Shown: positions 47,690 through 60,399, counted from the first letter of the stretch. The stretch: 64,000 bases of DNA from Pinus tabuliformis (GCA_031772625.1 CM062808.1:138300605-138364604), one strand, 5' to 3'. Made by a program: numbers and translations. The notes: generated from the letters alone by a model not told the origin.

Positions 47690-48085
47690 GGTATTTTTGA
47701 GGCTGCAACCATATAAGCAAACATCACTCAAAGACAAGGGTTGTCAGAAATTATCTCCAAAATTCTACGGACCGTATCAGGTACTTCAGCGCATTGGAGA
47801 AGTCGCCTACAAGCTAGCTTTGCCACCCACTACAAAAATCTATCTAGTCTTCCATGTCTCATGCCTCAAGAAATTGATTGGGAACCATTGTAGAATTCAA
47901 ACCAATCTACCTGAAGTGGATGAAGAAGGATCAATCTGGCTCTAACCTGAACAGGTTCTTGACACATGAGAATGACACCTGCATGGCCGCACGATCAAGG
48001 AAGTCCTCGTCAAGTGGAAAGACACCTCTCCGGAAGATGCAACCTGGGAACCAGCTACTACCCTTCAGCAGTTTCCACAGCTTCA
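47690..48085 (+). pseudogene. G2 integrase C-terminus and chromodomain
   Basis: The barrel domain SPKFYGPYQVLQRIGEVAYK and VFHVSCLKKLIG is followed, in another frame, by a chromodomain core IKEVLVKWKDTSPEDATWEP near 47,993-48,052. Chromodomains target integration to marked chromatin in this family. Confidence 0.8.
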
Positions 48086-48121
48086 ACCTTGAGGACAAGG
48101 CTATTCTTATGGGGGAGGGCA

Positions 48122-48539
48122 TGTTAGGGTCCAACCCTAACCCCCTTATTTATGTAATAGGATCGAGTCATATTTATAGAGTCAATAAAGCCCATATTAA
48201 TAATTGTAAGTGGTTAACCCACATTTACTGAAGGGACCACAGTTAGTTGCAAATGGGCCATGTTATTAGATAGATGGCATTAATAAGAACCATGGTATTG
48301 CCCCATGGTATTGCATGTATGAATCCTATATAAAGGATAGAGACTCCCCTCGAGGAGCATCGCGTCTTATTTTGTAATTGAGCTCAGCTCTATTGGAGGT
48401 TGCCCCCTCGAAGAGGCAAGTGAACATTGCTTTCTGAACAATAAAATACTTGTTGTTATTTCTCATTGTTCTATGTTCTGGGTATATTTCTTCGCATATT
48501 TGGTATTCTGGTATCGTCTTGTAGGTTAAGAGCATAAAA
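48122..48539 (+). repeat. G2 3' LTR
   Basis: A 418-bp LTR matching the 5' LTR with about 18 scattered differences, plus one extra segment of about 34 bp (near 48,288-48,322) built from two copies of CCATGGTATTG. Confidence 0.88.
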
Positions 48540-48544
48540 ATCCT

Positions 48545-50170
48545 CTTAAGAATCCTGAAAGGTCCACAAAACTGAGGTGCCAACTTGGTACATGATCCAA
48601 TACACAATGAGCTCTTCTTTGGTTTGATGCGCAGGTACACCTATTCCCCAACCTGAAACTCCTTAAACAACTTGTTCCAATCTGCATAACTTTTCTGTTT
48701 ATCTTGTGCTGCTTTCAAATTCTTCTTGATTATCTAAATTTCCTCTTCCATTTCCGCCAACATGACCAGTCCAATAAACACCCTGTTAACCATATCACTC
48801 CAATTGATGGAAGTATTGAAACTCCACCCATAAAATGCCTCAAACATACTCATCTTAAGAGATTCATGATACCCATTATTGTAAGTGAACTCTACTAGTG
48901 AAAGATACTCTTCCCACTTTCACTGTTGATGCATCACGTACATCCTCAACATGTCCTCCAATATCCTGTTGACCCTCTCAGTTTGTCCATTTGTCTGTGG
49001 ATGATAAGTTGTACTAAATGCCAACTATGTGCCAAACCTGCAAACAACTCCTTCCAAAACTTGGAAGTGAAATTTACATCTCTGTCTGATACAATCTTCT
49101 TCGGAACACCGTGAAATCTAGCCACATCTCTAATGAATACATGTGCTACATCACTAGCTAAGAATGTAAACTTCACTAGAATGAAGTGCGCAACATTTGT
49201 CAACTTGTCCACAACAACCATGATGGAATTGTGATGCCTAGATGTCTTGGGAAAACCTATGATGAAATCCATGGAAATGACCTCCCATTTCCACTCTGGA
49301 ATCGCAATCGACTGTAGCAGTCCACTTGGATGCTTACACTCTACCTTTACCTATTGATAATCCAAACATCTAGCCACAAACTCTGCCTCATCCTTCTTTA
49401 GATTCGACCAATAATAAAACTTATTAACTACAATCAACATCTTTTGATAGCCTGGTTGACCGGAATATGGTTTCGCATGAAACTCCCTCAAGATCACCTT
49501 CTTAAGCTCACTGCTATCTGGCACATATATCTTGTCCCTAAATCTAACCAATCCATTTTGTCGTGAGACGATAGTCGACATCCTGTGCACCTGCATCTGT
49601 ACCTGTACCACTACATGTACTTTGTTGCAACCTGTCCACAATTTCCATATACCTGTCATCTTGCTGACTTCCCTGCAAGAGCCTATCCCATAAGTTTGTC
49701 CCATAAGAGCTCATTACTACTATATGATTCACCTGTATCTGTCTGCTAAGAAAATATGCAACCTTGTTCTCTTTTCCCTTGATGTACTTGATCTCAAAGT
49801 CAAGCTCACTGATCATGGCCAGCCATATAGCTTTCCTGGCATTCAGATTCGGCTGGTCAAATAAGTATCTCAACTCATCATGATCACTCATCAGTACAAA
49901 CCTCCTGCGAAGAAGATAATGCCTTCACATCTTTAATGCATGAAAGTTCGTTGCCAACTCAAGATCATGCGTCAGATAGTTCTTCTCATGTTCATTTAGT
50001 TTTTGTTATTCATAACATACCACATGTTCTCCTTCTTGCATAAGGAATCCACCAAGTCCTCATTTACAAGCATTTGTGCATACCACAAACTCTTTGTCCG
50101 GATTTGTGATCTTTAACACTAGATCATGTGTCAACAACTGCTTAAGCTGCTCAAAACTAACCTCACACTC
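48545..50170 (-). pseudogene. G1 integrase and RNase H, right arm
   Basis: Minus strand. RNase H has SDHDELRYLFDQPNLNARKA, FEIKYIKGKENKVAYFLSRQ and the upstream CTNACKRGLGGF-like region near 50,040-50,090. The H2C2 region is near 49,440-49,500 (FHAKPYSGQPGYQKM). The integrase core has MDFIIGFPKTSRHHNSIMVV, GVPKKIVSDRDVNFTSKFW and the HRQMDKLRG block. It is cut by G2 at 48,544 in the integrase C-terminal barrel. Broken. Confidence 0.82.
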
Positions 50171-50239
50171 CTCTGTCCATTAAAACTCCTTACCTGTCCT
50201 TTGCAATGATGTAATATGATAAGAAATCTATGAGAAGTT

Positions 50240-51055
50240 CTAGATGAACCTCCTGCAATAACCTGCTAACCCCATGAATGACCTTACCTCATCCACATTT
50301 CTAGGAGCTACCCACTCCATGATAGCTCTTATCTTCTCTGGATCCACTATTATGCCCTCCTTGGAGATAACATGTCCTAAGTAATGTACCTTAGTCTGAA
50401 AGAAACTGCACTTGTTGAGCTTAACATACAACTGATGCTTTCTCAATAATGTCAACACTACTACTAAATGTTCTGCATGCTCTTCCTCATTTTTAGAGTA
50501 TATCAATATGTCATCAATGAACACAATAACAAACTGGTCCAAATATAGATGCAACACACTATTCATCAAGCACAGAAAGGTAACTGGAGCATTAGTAAAA
50601 CCAAATGGAACTACAACAAACTCAAAATGCCCATACCTCGTCCAGAAAATTCTCTTGTAAATGTCCTCCTCTTTAATGCATACCTGATGATATTCAGATC
50701 TCAGATCAATCTTCAAGAACACTGTTAGTCCCTTCAACTGGTCAAACAAGTCATCAATCCTCGGCAACAAATACCTGTTCTTGATGGTCGCTTTGTTCAA
50801 CTGCTTATATTCAATGCATACTTTGAGAATACCATCCTTCTTCTTCACAAACAATATTGATGCGCCCCAAGGTGATACACTTGGCCTAATGTATCCCTTG
50901 TCAAGCATTTCCTTTAACTGCAACTTTAGCTCTACCAACTCTGGAGTGCTCATCCTGTATGGTGCTTTTGATGTTGGTGCTGCCCTTGATACCAACTCAA
51001 TAGAAAAGTCTACTTCCCTGTGAGGTGGAAACTCTGAAATCTCTGTGGGAAACAC
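50240..51055 (-). CDS. G1 reverse transcriptase domain, right arm (fossil, long open stretch)
   Basis: This is the best preserved coding stretch of G1, open for about 271 codons. It covers the complete polymerase domain: [76 protein letters not shown], the catalytic [17 protein letters not shown], and [19 protein letters not shown]. The rest of the element is broken, so no functional polyprotein is expected. In this family the RT acts in the cytoplasmic particle to copy element RNA. Confidence 0.88.
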   Translation of the reverse strand: MFPTEISEFPPHREVDFSIELVSRAAPTSKAPYRMSTPELVELKLQLKEMLDKGYIRPSVSPWGASILFVKKKDGILKVCIEYKQLNKATIKNRYLLPRIDDLFDQLKGLTVFLKIDLRSEYHQVCIKEEDIYKRIFWTRYGHFEFVVVPFGFTNAPVTFLCLMNSVLHLYLDQFVIVFIDDILIYSKNEEEHAEHLVVVLTLLRKHQLYVKLNKCSFFQTKVHYLGHVISKEGIIVDPEKIRAIMEWVAPRNVDEVRSFMGLAGYCRRFI

Positions 51056-51439
51056 ATCCTAAAACTGTTGTAGAACTGGGTACCTGTTCAAAACATCCAC
51101 ATCCTCAACTTCCTTACCTTTGTCGCTAGAAATATGCACTGAAAATAACACACACCCTTTCCTGTGACTACGCTTGGCCTGCATAGTTGTCACCATCCTA
51201 ACTGATGTGGCTTTCTTCTTTCCCTATAAGACTCTTGGTTCCCCATTGTCATCCAAGCACTCAATGGCTTTGTCATAACAATCCACCTTGGTCCTATGAA
51301 GGTATAGCCAGTCCATACCCAATAACATACTATATGATCCCAACAACAATACATTCAAGTGCGTTGATGTAGACATGCCATTCAACTCAAATGCATAAGC
51401 TCTTACCCAATGATGAACTATTTTCTTTGTACCTGTAGC

Positions 51440-52912
51440 TAGCTACACTAACCAAGATTCTGCATCCACTTCTTTATTCAAACCACACTTATCCACCAAG
51501 TCAAGACTAACATAACTATAATTACATCTGGGGTCAATCAAAATCGAAACAAATTTATCACAAAGCTTACCGTCCATCTCAACGATAGATGCCTGATGGT
51601 ATGCCTACCTATTATCGAGTGTTGCATAGATACGAGGAACATTCTGACCAACATCCCCAACAATCTATGCCTCTTATGCACTATATATCTGAGGACTACC
51701 ACCCTGATTTTGTGGACAATCTCTCTTAAAGTGTTCCTTACTGCATGTCCAACACTCCAAGCGTCTAGTACCATCACCTCTATGTTGTTGTTGTGACCCA
51801 TGTCCCTGTATACCGACATTTAACTTATTTTGTGGTGCCACATTTTATCCATTTTTTTTCCCTTTTTTTTTTGCCATTTACCTTTACCTTTATCTTTCCC
51901 TTTCCATCCTTGCTAAGATTCATTCTTATGCTTCGACTGCTCACAGAAATGCTTCAATTTCCCAGTAACTTCCTTAAGTGACCAAGGCTCATCATACTTA
52001 ATCCGATCTCTAAATGCTAATCGCAAACCACTGAAAAATCATTGAACTTCAGTCTTCTCATCCTTAAGATGAGATACAAACCTCAATAGCTCCAGGAACT
52101 TAGTTGTGCACTCTTCATCTGTCATTGATCCAATCTTTATCTCATAGAATTCTTTGGCCTTACCATCGTAGTACCTTTCTGACAAGTACTTCTTCCTAAA
52201 AAGCCTCTTGCACTCATGCCAACGCAAGTCCTTTGTCCTGATTCTGACCCGCTTCACATCTTCCCACCATATATTTGCTTTACCTCTTAGGCTGAAGATA
52301 GCTACTCTTGCCTTCATATTATCTGTGTAATTATGCAACTCAAAGAACTTCTTCATCTAAAGTATCCAAGCCTCTACATCTTCCTGCTTCTTCAAATCTC
52401 CATCAAAAGTAGGTGCCTTTTCTTTCTTAAATTCATATAGAAAGTATCCCCTATCACTCCTCCCGTAGGGATGATAACGATGATGATCATAATGCCTATA
52501 AGAACCATAACTAGAGTAGTACCCGTGTCCATCACCTCTTCTATCTGGAGTATCCAATAGCCTGCCATCTCTCACTGTGTCATCCCTATCCAACCTGTCA
52601 CCACTAGGAGACCTACTGTCATATGCCCCATTAGTTTTGTCCTCCTACCCATGGCTAATCCGAAGTGGCCCCTGTTGCTACAATTCTGACAAACTTTGAA
52701 GGAGTATTGCATTAACCTTTGCAGTTTTCTCTTGTGCCTACATGATTTTTTCATTGTCCGCCTTACAACTCCTTATTTCTTCCTTCAAGCTTCTCAATGT
52801 GTTTGCTAAATAAGAATAGCGCCCAGCACTACACTGCTCATCTAATTCATATGGAGAATCTTTGTAGTCTACCATATTGCTAGTCATTTTGATCTCTTTC
52901 CTGTAAGGCATA
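51440..52912 (-). pseudogene. G1 gag, zinc knuckle and protease, right arm
   Basis: Minus strand from the ATG at 52,912 (MPYRKEI-like start shared with the left arm). Coiled segment, then Arg/Asp/Tyr/His-rich stretch, then gag core (KKFFELHNYTDNMKARVAIF, NIWWEDVKRV, KRLFRKKYLSERYYDGKAKE, CTTKFLELLRFVSHLKD). The zinc-knuckle region lies near 51,695-51,760 and a protease start near 51,500-51,545. It is about 90% identical to the left-arm gag. Broken. Confidence 0.8.
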
Positions 52913-53388
52913 CTATGTTAGCTAAACCAAATCACAATGAACCAACTTACCTTAGCAAAATTCGGGGAGGATATCTCATCTGCAAGATCAACCAATCAAC
53001 GCAGTACATGTATAACATAATCATGATAACATACATACATATAATACATAAGCATATAAGCATATATTTATCATCCTAGCTAGTCTTGTCATCAATGCAT
53101 GACCATATCAACTACACATACCATGACCTCATGCATGGCAACAACAACCATACAAATGTACACTGACAATACATAAGCATAAACATGTAACCAATCATAC
53201 GCTCATGACGACACACTTCACAACAACAACATCCTCACTTTCACATGGTGACATCACTACAACCATGACTGACACCATGCATATCCAACAAGCATATAAA
53301 CCATAAGGATGATTAACACATGTGCAGCCGACATGAATTCATGACAACCACACACTGCCCATCCAGGCCAAGGGGTGAACCATGCTTT

Positions 53389-53449
53389 GATACCACTCTG
53401 TGGTGTCATATATGACCCAAAGAGAGCGCAACCCGCTCTGATACCACTC
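53389..53449 (-). promoter_or_regulatory. G1 primer-binding site and hairpin, right arm
   Basis: Next to the LTR, on the minus strand, is TGGTATCAGAGCGGGTTG (tRNA-Met type). Further in is a second TGGTATC motif within a hairpin GATACCAC-TCT-GTGGTGTC at 53,389-53,407 (plus-strand reading), the counterpart of 16,147-16,165. Confidence 0.7.
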
Positions 53450-55571
53450 TGAACACCCTCATCCCACATCTACCCAAGTAATCGACCAGCCGAGGTAAAT
53501 ATGGATGAGAGGCCACTATAATGGGATTCAACCTCCTAAGTCACCTTAAGGAAGTGGATTCGACAGAAACGCACCACACAAACCTTTCACATCAGCAATA
53601 TAACTCCCAAGAGCCATCCCAACCACTCAAGTAACCAGCCCCTGAGACCAACAGAAGTTTTAATGCATCAAACCCATGGACGCTCCCTTGATATGGACAA
53701 GGGTGCGTCTGGGAGGCTCTAGACGCTCACATAGCAAGGCATGCATGTTTTTAGGGACTTTTCTCCTCAGACCTATGCCTGCGACTCTAAGATTTGTGCC
53801 ACTTTTTCAGGCCTAGAGCCCATTTCACTGCCCATAACTAAATGATAGTTTAGAAATGAATTTATACAACAAAACAATGATACATTTGCAAAAACATTGA
53901 CAAGGTCTAGATTGGACCCATACTAACCATGATAGGCATTTCGCCAAACATGTCACAAATATGTAATCTACAAGTTTTAACGACAGATCTGAGCATAGGG
54001 GTCTCATACTTATCTAAAAATCTTTAAGAAGCATTGTTCCCTTATATCATTAGTTGAATTATCATCTATTAGGTCATAAATACATTTTTCATTTGTTTAC
54101 AAATATAATAGGAGGAGAGCCATACATCATCACTGTCATAATACATGCTTATATCCAACATAATAACAACATAAATATCAAGGATACATCAACTATAGAA
54201 TCCACATATAAGGCAATACACTTACATATAGGATACCAAGGAAAGAACCTCTTATTAATGAATGCAAAAGCCAACCCAATATGGGACTACCACGTTCCAC
54301 TCAACCATATATTGGTTGAGGCAGATCTCTCTGAAGCCAATCACCCCAGTGCCGTATTCCAAGCATGAATGTGGGACTCAATCCAAAAGAACCAACCCAG
54401 GTATCTCAATGCTAAACCACCTCACCCTCATCAATAGAAACCAGGATTTATCGCAATCCACACTGGATCACTAGGCCAAAACAATAAACATGTAATAACA
54501 AGCTTTACCATGATATCCACCATATCGCTAGGCCAAAACAAGCATGTATGCCACCATATTTCTCCACCTACACCATGAGGAATTTTCCTGTCTCCTAGTC
54601 TCTCAGGCTTTACCGCAATCCACATCGGATCACTAGGCCCTAAAGTGAGACTCCACTCTCCAACCTTTACTGTATATCCCATCTCAAGATTGCTAGGCTT
54701 GATTAAGGGCAACCACCTCTAGGATTTACCGCATATCCCGCCATTCACCATCGAGGATTCTTAGGCCCACCGAGGCAACACAAAATCTAGCTTTACTGCA
54801 ACCCACAATCTGGTTCAGGGGTTATTAGGCCATGTGTTCTTTTATTTAGAGATCCACCTCACTAAACTTCGAATCCATCTGGAAATCCATTTTAACCAAA
54901 ACATGAGAACCCCATCACACCTTAGCTATCTGGAAATGGCAAGGCTAGGCTAAAAACATTGTCACACTTGGAAAAACCCATGCTAATGACAGAAAGAGAA
55001 CCAAGAACACACATGCAACACCATGCATGCCAAATATAGAAAGGAAACCACACATGCAAATCGATACTTGCAAAGAATCATGTTGTAGCTGCTTGATGCT
55101 GCTCTTCCTTGCTTGATCTCTTCTTCCTCTTTCCTCCTTCGCCTTTCTTGATCCAATGCCAAAGTACTCCAAGAAAACTTGGTGTGTCCAAGAGTGAGAG
55201 AGAGAGAGAATAATGGGAGAGCTCCAAAACTGAACTGACAAAAGGTACCAACTGATTCTCATAAGCCGTTTTATTAATGAGGCCTCTATTTTCTTCATTT
55301 TCCTCCTCACATGCAACTTGTGGCCTTCCACCTTCCTTTTCTCCTAATTTACATTGTTTTCAAAAATAAATTCCAATTGATGCCACTTTGTCTTTCCAAA
55401 TGCCTTAGCCATTGCCTTTGCCAATTCCCTTAGCCATAATAAACCAATGAACACCCACACTAGGATATTTTCCCAAATTTATTCAACTTGGAATAAGTGT
55501 CCCATAATTCGTGGTTATTATTTTGCCTTTATTTACTTTTATTACATGGAGTTTTCAATTTGGTTGTTACA
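53450..55571 (-). repeat. G1 5' LTR, right arm
   Basis: A 2,122-bp LTR in minus orientation from TGTAACAACC (55,571) to GGTGTTCA (53,450). A GA/CT microsatellite lies near 55,193-55,209. ORFs in this LTR (for example 54,945-55,331) are matched in the left-arm copies but lie in LTR sequence and show no protein-like features. Confidence 0.88.
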
Positions 55572-55651
55572 AAGTCCCAACTCCTTATACCTCGACCTTG
55601 TTGGAGACATGCACGAAAAAACATAGAAAGAGCAGACCACTTTGATACCAC

Positions 55652-56263
55652 TGCTCCAGACTTATGCAGGAATGAAACATAATACAGATATAAACATAAA
55701 CACAAAGATGCAACAAAAATAAATCGTCATTTCATTAATATCAAAGAATTGAAATGTGCTTATATACAAAATGGAAATAAACTAGCTCGGACGATGGTAG
55801 CTTATCTATGAGAAGAGATGTGGCAGCTACAAGCCTTTGAACTGTGTTACAATGAGATTCAAGGGCCTTTTCATTATTTAACAATGAAGGGAAAACCCTA
55901 AACAACCAAAACCATAACCCTAGGAGATGGAATGCTAAGAGTTTGTGGGCCCCGTTGGGGTTAGTTAGACAACGAACTTCATGGGGTCGTAACTTGGTCA
56001 TATGATCTCCATTTGCTGCATATGATACCTTGTTAGAAAGGTCTTTCAAGGTACTACAATATTTGCATCAAGCACCTGCTTATGGCTATGGGCCTACTAT
56101 GGACCTCAAAAAAGCATCATTTGGGGGGGTAAAAAAAACTCCAGAAGTTTAGTACTCGAAGAACTGCTAAAATAGTAAATTGTGTTATAATGAAGGAAAC
56201 TAATGGAACGAGTTGGGGGTCTAGTTGGAATAGGCGGGTGGCCACCAATACCCACCTGGATCA
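55652..56263 (-). repeat. G3 5' LTR, right arm
   Basis: A 612-bp LTR in minus orientation, the counterpart of 9,927-10,536. Its primer-binding site is at 55,637-55,650 (minus-strand TGGTATCAAAGTGG). The short leader 55,572-55,636 runs to the G1 insertion, at the same base as in the left arm. Confidence 0.87.
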
Positions 56264-56490
56264 AACAACTATGTGTGAAAACACGTTATAAAGAAATTTA
56301 TCTAGAAGCATGTAAGTGGAATTAGTGAAATCATGATAATGATAAACTCAACTTACTCACATGATTACCAGGCACAGTAAATTCTTTAAACTATTTTAGA
56401 CCATAACAAAAATAAATTCATAAATAAATAACATAATTGGCACAACAATATGGGTATGACTCAATGAACTAAATCCAAGGTGGTATGAGT
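56264..56490 (-). repeat. Duplicated host flank, right copy, with empty SINE site
   Basis: The reverse complement matches 9,478-9,926 without the SINE. The unoccupied SINE target (TTGTGCCAATTATGTT on the minus strand) lies at about 56,431-56,446. The match ends where G5 begins at 56,491, so the duplication may once have extended further. Confidence 0.85.
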
Positions 56491-57576
<1,086 letters not shown>

Positions 57577-57699
57577 AATGGTTCTGTTTCTGGGACCGGG
57601 ATCTACCTAAGGGGTGTCTGGTGTGGAATGCAGGGACTTTATTGGGAAGAACGTTGAAGGATCAAAAGGATCAGGGATGGTAGTAGATCAAGGGAAACT

Positions 57700-58300
57700 A
57701 TGGCAAGCACGATCCAGTTGCCGGTATTCAAAGGAGCACGAGGCGAAGACCCGGAACAATTTTGGTTTGTACTAACATCAGTATGGAACGTGCAACAAAT
57801 CACGGATGATAATATCAGGAAAGCCATCTTAGTCAACGCACTGCAGGATCGAGCGCTAACATGGTACATGAAGTATTCAAGCAGTAACCCAACAACGGGG
57901 ATAGCGGAAATCCATACCAAATTAAAAAAGGAATTTAGCCAGCCGAAGTCAGAAACACAGTCGGTTGTAGGGTTCAAAGAGATCATGATGATGCTTGGTG
58001 AAACACCGTGGGATTTGGATCAGAGGTTGAAAAGCACCATCCACGAGGCCAACATGACCCTGACGGATGCACAACGCCGCGCTTGGTTTGTCACATCATT
58101 AACACCATATGTGAAGTCGGCTTTGTCATAACAAAAGATCTCAACCCAAGCTGAAGCGCTAGAGGTAGCAATGCGGCTGCACAAAACCCCGATACAGAAC
58201 CCGGGGTTGGGAGTTCAACAAATCCAACTGCAAGTCCAAAATTTGTGTTTGGAAATGCAGAAGTTAAAACAAGAACAGACACTGCGCTTAGAAGTCCTAG
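57700..58300 (+). pseudogene. G5 gag (first)
   Basis: It starts MASTIQLPVFKGARGEDPEQ. The retrotransposon gag core follows: FWFVLTSVWNVQQITDD, ILVNALQDRALTWYMKY, IHTKLKKEFSQPKSETQSV and the RRAWFVTSLTPYVKSAL end. It forms the capsid-like part of the element. Fossil. Confidence 0.82.
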
Positions 58301-58850
58301 AGGAAGTATGGTGTATAAGGTGTAGGAGCCAGGGACACGATAAAGATCACTGTCCGGTCTTGGTGAATTTTGTGGTAACAAGGGGACCAACACCATTGCG
58401 ACCAGAGGTACAGGCAGGGCCGAGCGCGATCGCCCCACTCTGGTGCGCAATCTGTCAGGTGGGGAGAAAGCACAACACTGATAACTGTCATCTATTGCCA
58501 AAATACAACTAGACCTCCCAGCAGCTCTTTTGCAACTTTTGTCAATCGGTGGGTCACAAAGAAAGAGATTGTCGTAGCTATCGAATGTTGATGGACCAGT
58601 CACCTACCCATAGAATGCAAACTGATGCGCGAGGTCAGGATCTAGCCACGACGATTGCGCGAGGTGGGTTCCCAGTACGCAGTCGAGGCCAGAGCGAAAT
58701 GGGACCAGGAAGGGGTCGCAGGCAACTAATCTATGACAATTGTGGAGGACCCGGACATTACGTGCGGGATTGCACCAATCCAACCCGAATATCATGCCCT
58801 TATTGTGAGCAATTTGATCATGAGTTCTTAGATTTCGCCATGCTAATAGC
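58300..58850 (+). pseudogene. G5 zinc-knuckle string
   Basis: In about 550 bp there are at least three clear CX2CX4HX4C knuckles (CIRCRSQGHDKDHC, CAICQVGRKHNTDNC-type, CNFCQSVGHKERDC) and two further knuckle-like units (NCGGPGHYVRDC, CPYCEQFDHEF). Linkers of 25-60 residues are rich in Arg, Gln and Gly. One or two knuckles is the usual number in Ty3/gypsy gag, so five in a row is unusual. Presumed role: RNA binding. Confidence 0.75.
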
Positions 58851-59249
58851 ACAGATTTGTGAAAAAAAAGGCAGCGCCTCCTACAATGACGCAAAACGTG
58901 CAGATGATAAGGTTCGAACCACGCGACGAAGAACACAAAGTAAACATGGTATTGAGGAACGACGCAACCACATGAGAGGTCAATAGGAAAACAAATATGG
59001 AAGCTAGGGAAAGCTTCACGGGCGTCTCTACCTAGGGTAGTAGGGATCAGCCTGAGCCGGATAGGGATCCCTCGATGTTGACTACCTTCTTAGAGACATG
59101 CATAAAACTGCTTCGCGATAACATGGCAGTTAAAGGGTTACAATAAGTGATTCATAGATGCACATGATGGGGTGAAACTTGCATAGTCTAGAAATTAGGA
59201 AGACATGCATCGCGAACTGGACGAGGGATGAGATTAATGGCATAGATTT

Positions 59250-59530
59250 ACGACTATGAGATGGAGCAGGTCATCCTGGACCTAGGTTCAGATGCAAACG
59301 TATTGCCTAAATAGACTTGGGAGCACATGGGTAAGCCTACACTACAATGGTCTCCAATCCAATTGCAGATGGAAAATCAACAGAAGATCTTGCCCATGGG
59401 AAGGCTGCAAGGAGTTACAATAGATATTGATGGCACAAGTACCAGGATGGACTTTGAAGTTATTGAGATAGTGGACGAAAACAGCCGTACCTGCATTTTT
59501 AGGGATAAACTGGGCTACTGACATGAATGG
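59250..59530 (+). pseudogene. G5 aspartic protease
   Basis: The active-site region VILDLGSDANVLPK is at about 59,270-59,310. The family pattern follows: TWEHMGKPTLQWSPIQLQ, QKILPMGRLQGVTIDIDG and FEVIEIVDENS. It matches the protease type of plant Ty3/gypsy elements that end the domain with FEVIEIVD. Confidence 0.78.
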
Positions 59531-59709
59531 GGTTATTAATCTCAAACAGAGGAAGATGATATTTGAGAGGAAGTCACTCCACGTTGTCGTTCCGCTAGAT
59601 CCAACCGAAGGACCACGCTACATGGAACCTGTGCGCAACGCAGAAAGGGCCGATACATTAGATTGTATCTAAAAAAATTGCTGCACATAGGTCAAAGGAG
59701 GGTAAGGCA

Positions 59710-60372
59710 ATGGAGGAACGGAGAATCTCACAGGGCTACGCGAAATCATGCACCGACGATTCAGATGAAGAGGACGAGCGTTGGCGGAACAGGGTGAATG
59801 GAGCAACCACGTTACACTGCAATATGATGACGAAATCCCTGTATTGCATTAAAGCTCAAGACTGCGAGCTACCGATGTATGATGGGATGACAATAGTGGA
59901 TGAATTCCTGGTTAAGTTTGAAAGCACGGTACCAGATTACCAACGATTTAATGCACTAAAATGGACATTGCGCGCGACACTGACGCGATAGTGGGGTACA
60001 CATGAAGGAACCTTTGAAGATTGGTGCAGCTACAGGCGCATGATGCAGATAAGATTTGGGAAGCTAGAGCTACGAATAACGGAGAAATACGATGGGCAAG
60101 ATGATCCGCGCATGCACATGACCAAATGGACCAAAGCTTATGGTGTGGAGCCTCAACTAGAGTGGGTGCACTTATTTTATCATACCCTGGATGTCATCCC
60201 AAGGAATTGGTATACGGAAACAGAGCTCCGACATGGAACAGGCGAGTGGGATATCTCGCACGAAGGGTTTCTGTCGACATTTCTCTTTGAAGACCAATGG
60301 GTGGATACCGTGGACAACGTATTACAACTAGTAAAGCCCACCATTTTCAAAACACCACTGGAACCAGAATAA
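59710..60372 (+). pseudogene. G5 second gag-like region (two half-repeats) between protease and RT
   Basis: Two successive gag-like halves, each opened by a YDG motif, follow a short acidic leader. First half, about 59,873-60,065: MYDGMTIVDEFLVKFEST, FNALKWTLRAT, TFEDWCSYRRMMQIRFGK. Second half, about 60,085-60,345: KYDGQDDPRMHMTKWTKAYG, EWVHLFYHTLDVIPRNWYTE, WDISHEGFLSTFLFED. The W/F spacing resembles retrotransposon gag (capsid) domains. I recall similar segments in predicted proteins of ferns and gymnosperms, unverified. A gag-like domain downstream of protease is not the canonical order. Confidence 0.65.
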
Positions 60373-60399
60373 GTCGTGCAACCAGACTGGTCATGACAG

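Larger units (their letters stand above)
42546..48539 (+). mobile_element. G2: Ty3/gypsy chromovirus, near full length, inserted in G1
   Basis: A 6.0-kb element with a perfect 5-bp target duplication ATCCT (42,541-42,545 and 48,540-48,544). 5' LTR 42,546-42,929, primer-site region TGGTACCAGAGCGC (from 42,932), long leader, gag, protease, RT, RNase H, integrase, chromodomain, polypurine tract (GGGGGAGGG near 48,111-48,119) and 3' LTR 48,122-48,539. Short LTRs and a chromodomain fit a Reina-like chromovirus, though the clade is inference. It is broken, with about half a dozen interruptions, but otherwise looks complete in layout. LTRs are about 95% identical apart from one insertion of about 34 bp, so it is clearly younger than G1 and G3. 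Confidence 0.88.
36037..55571 (-). mobile_element. G1, right-arm copy, inserted in the G3 leader
   Basis: Minus strand: 5' LTR 53,450-55,571, primer site, gag, protease, RT, RNase H, integrase to 48,545, then interruption by G2, then integrase C-terminus and chromodomain at 42,237-42,540 (repeated at 39,510-39,816 by a tandem duplication), and the 3' LTR 36,037-39,183. Flanking 5-mers in G3 are AAGTT (36,032-36,036) and AAGTC (55,572-55,576), a 4-of-5 target duplication. The element is broken, with roughly ten interruptions besides the nested insertions. Its LTRs differ by about 12-15% by eye. Confidence 0.85.

Noticed and set aside
54945-55331. A 128-codon open frame, with similar shorter frames at 10,855, 12,538 and 14,369
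   Set aside because: It recurs because the G1 LTR is duplicated. The frames are broken differently where the CT microsatellite changes length and there is no domain, so I treat them as LTR sequence.
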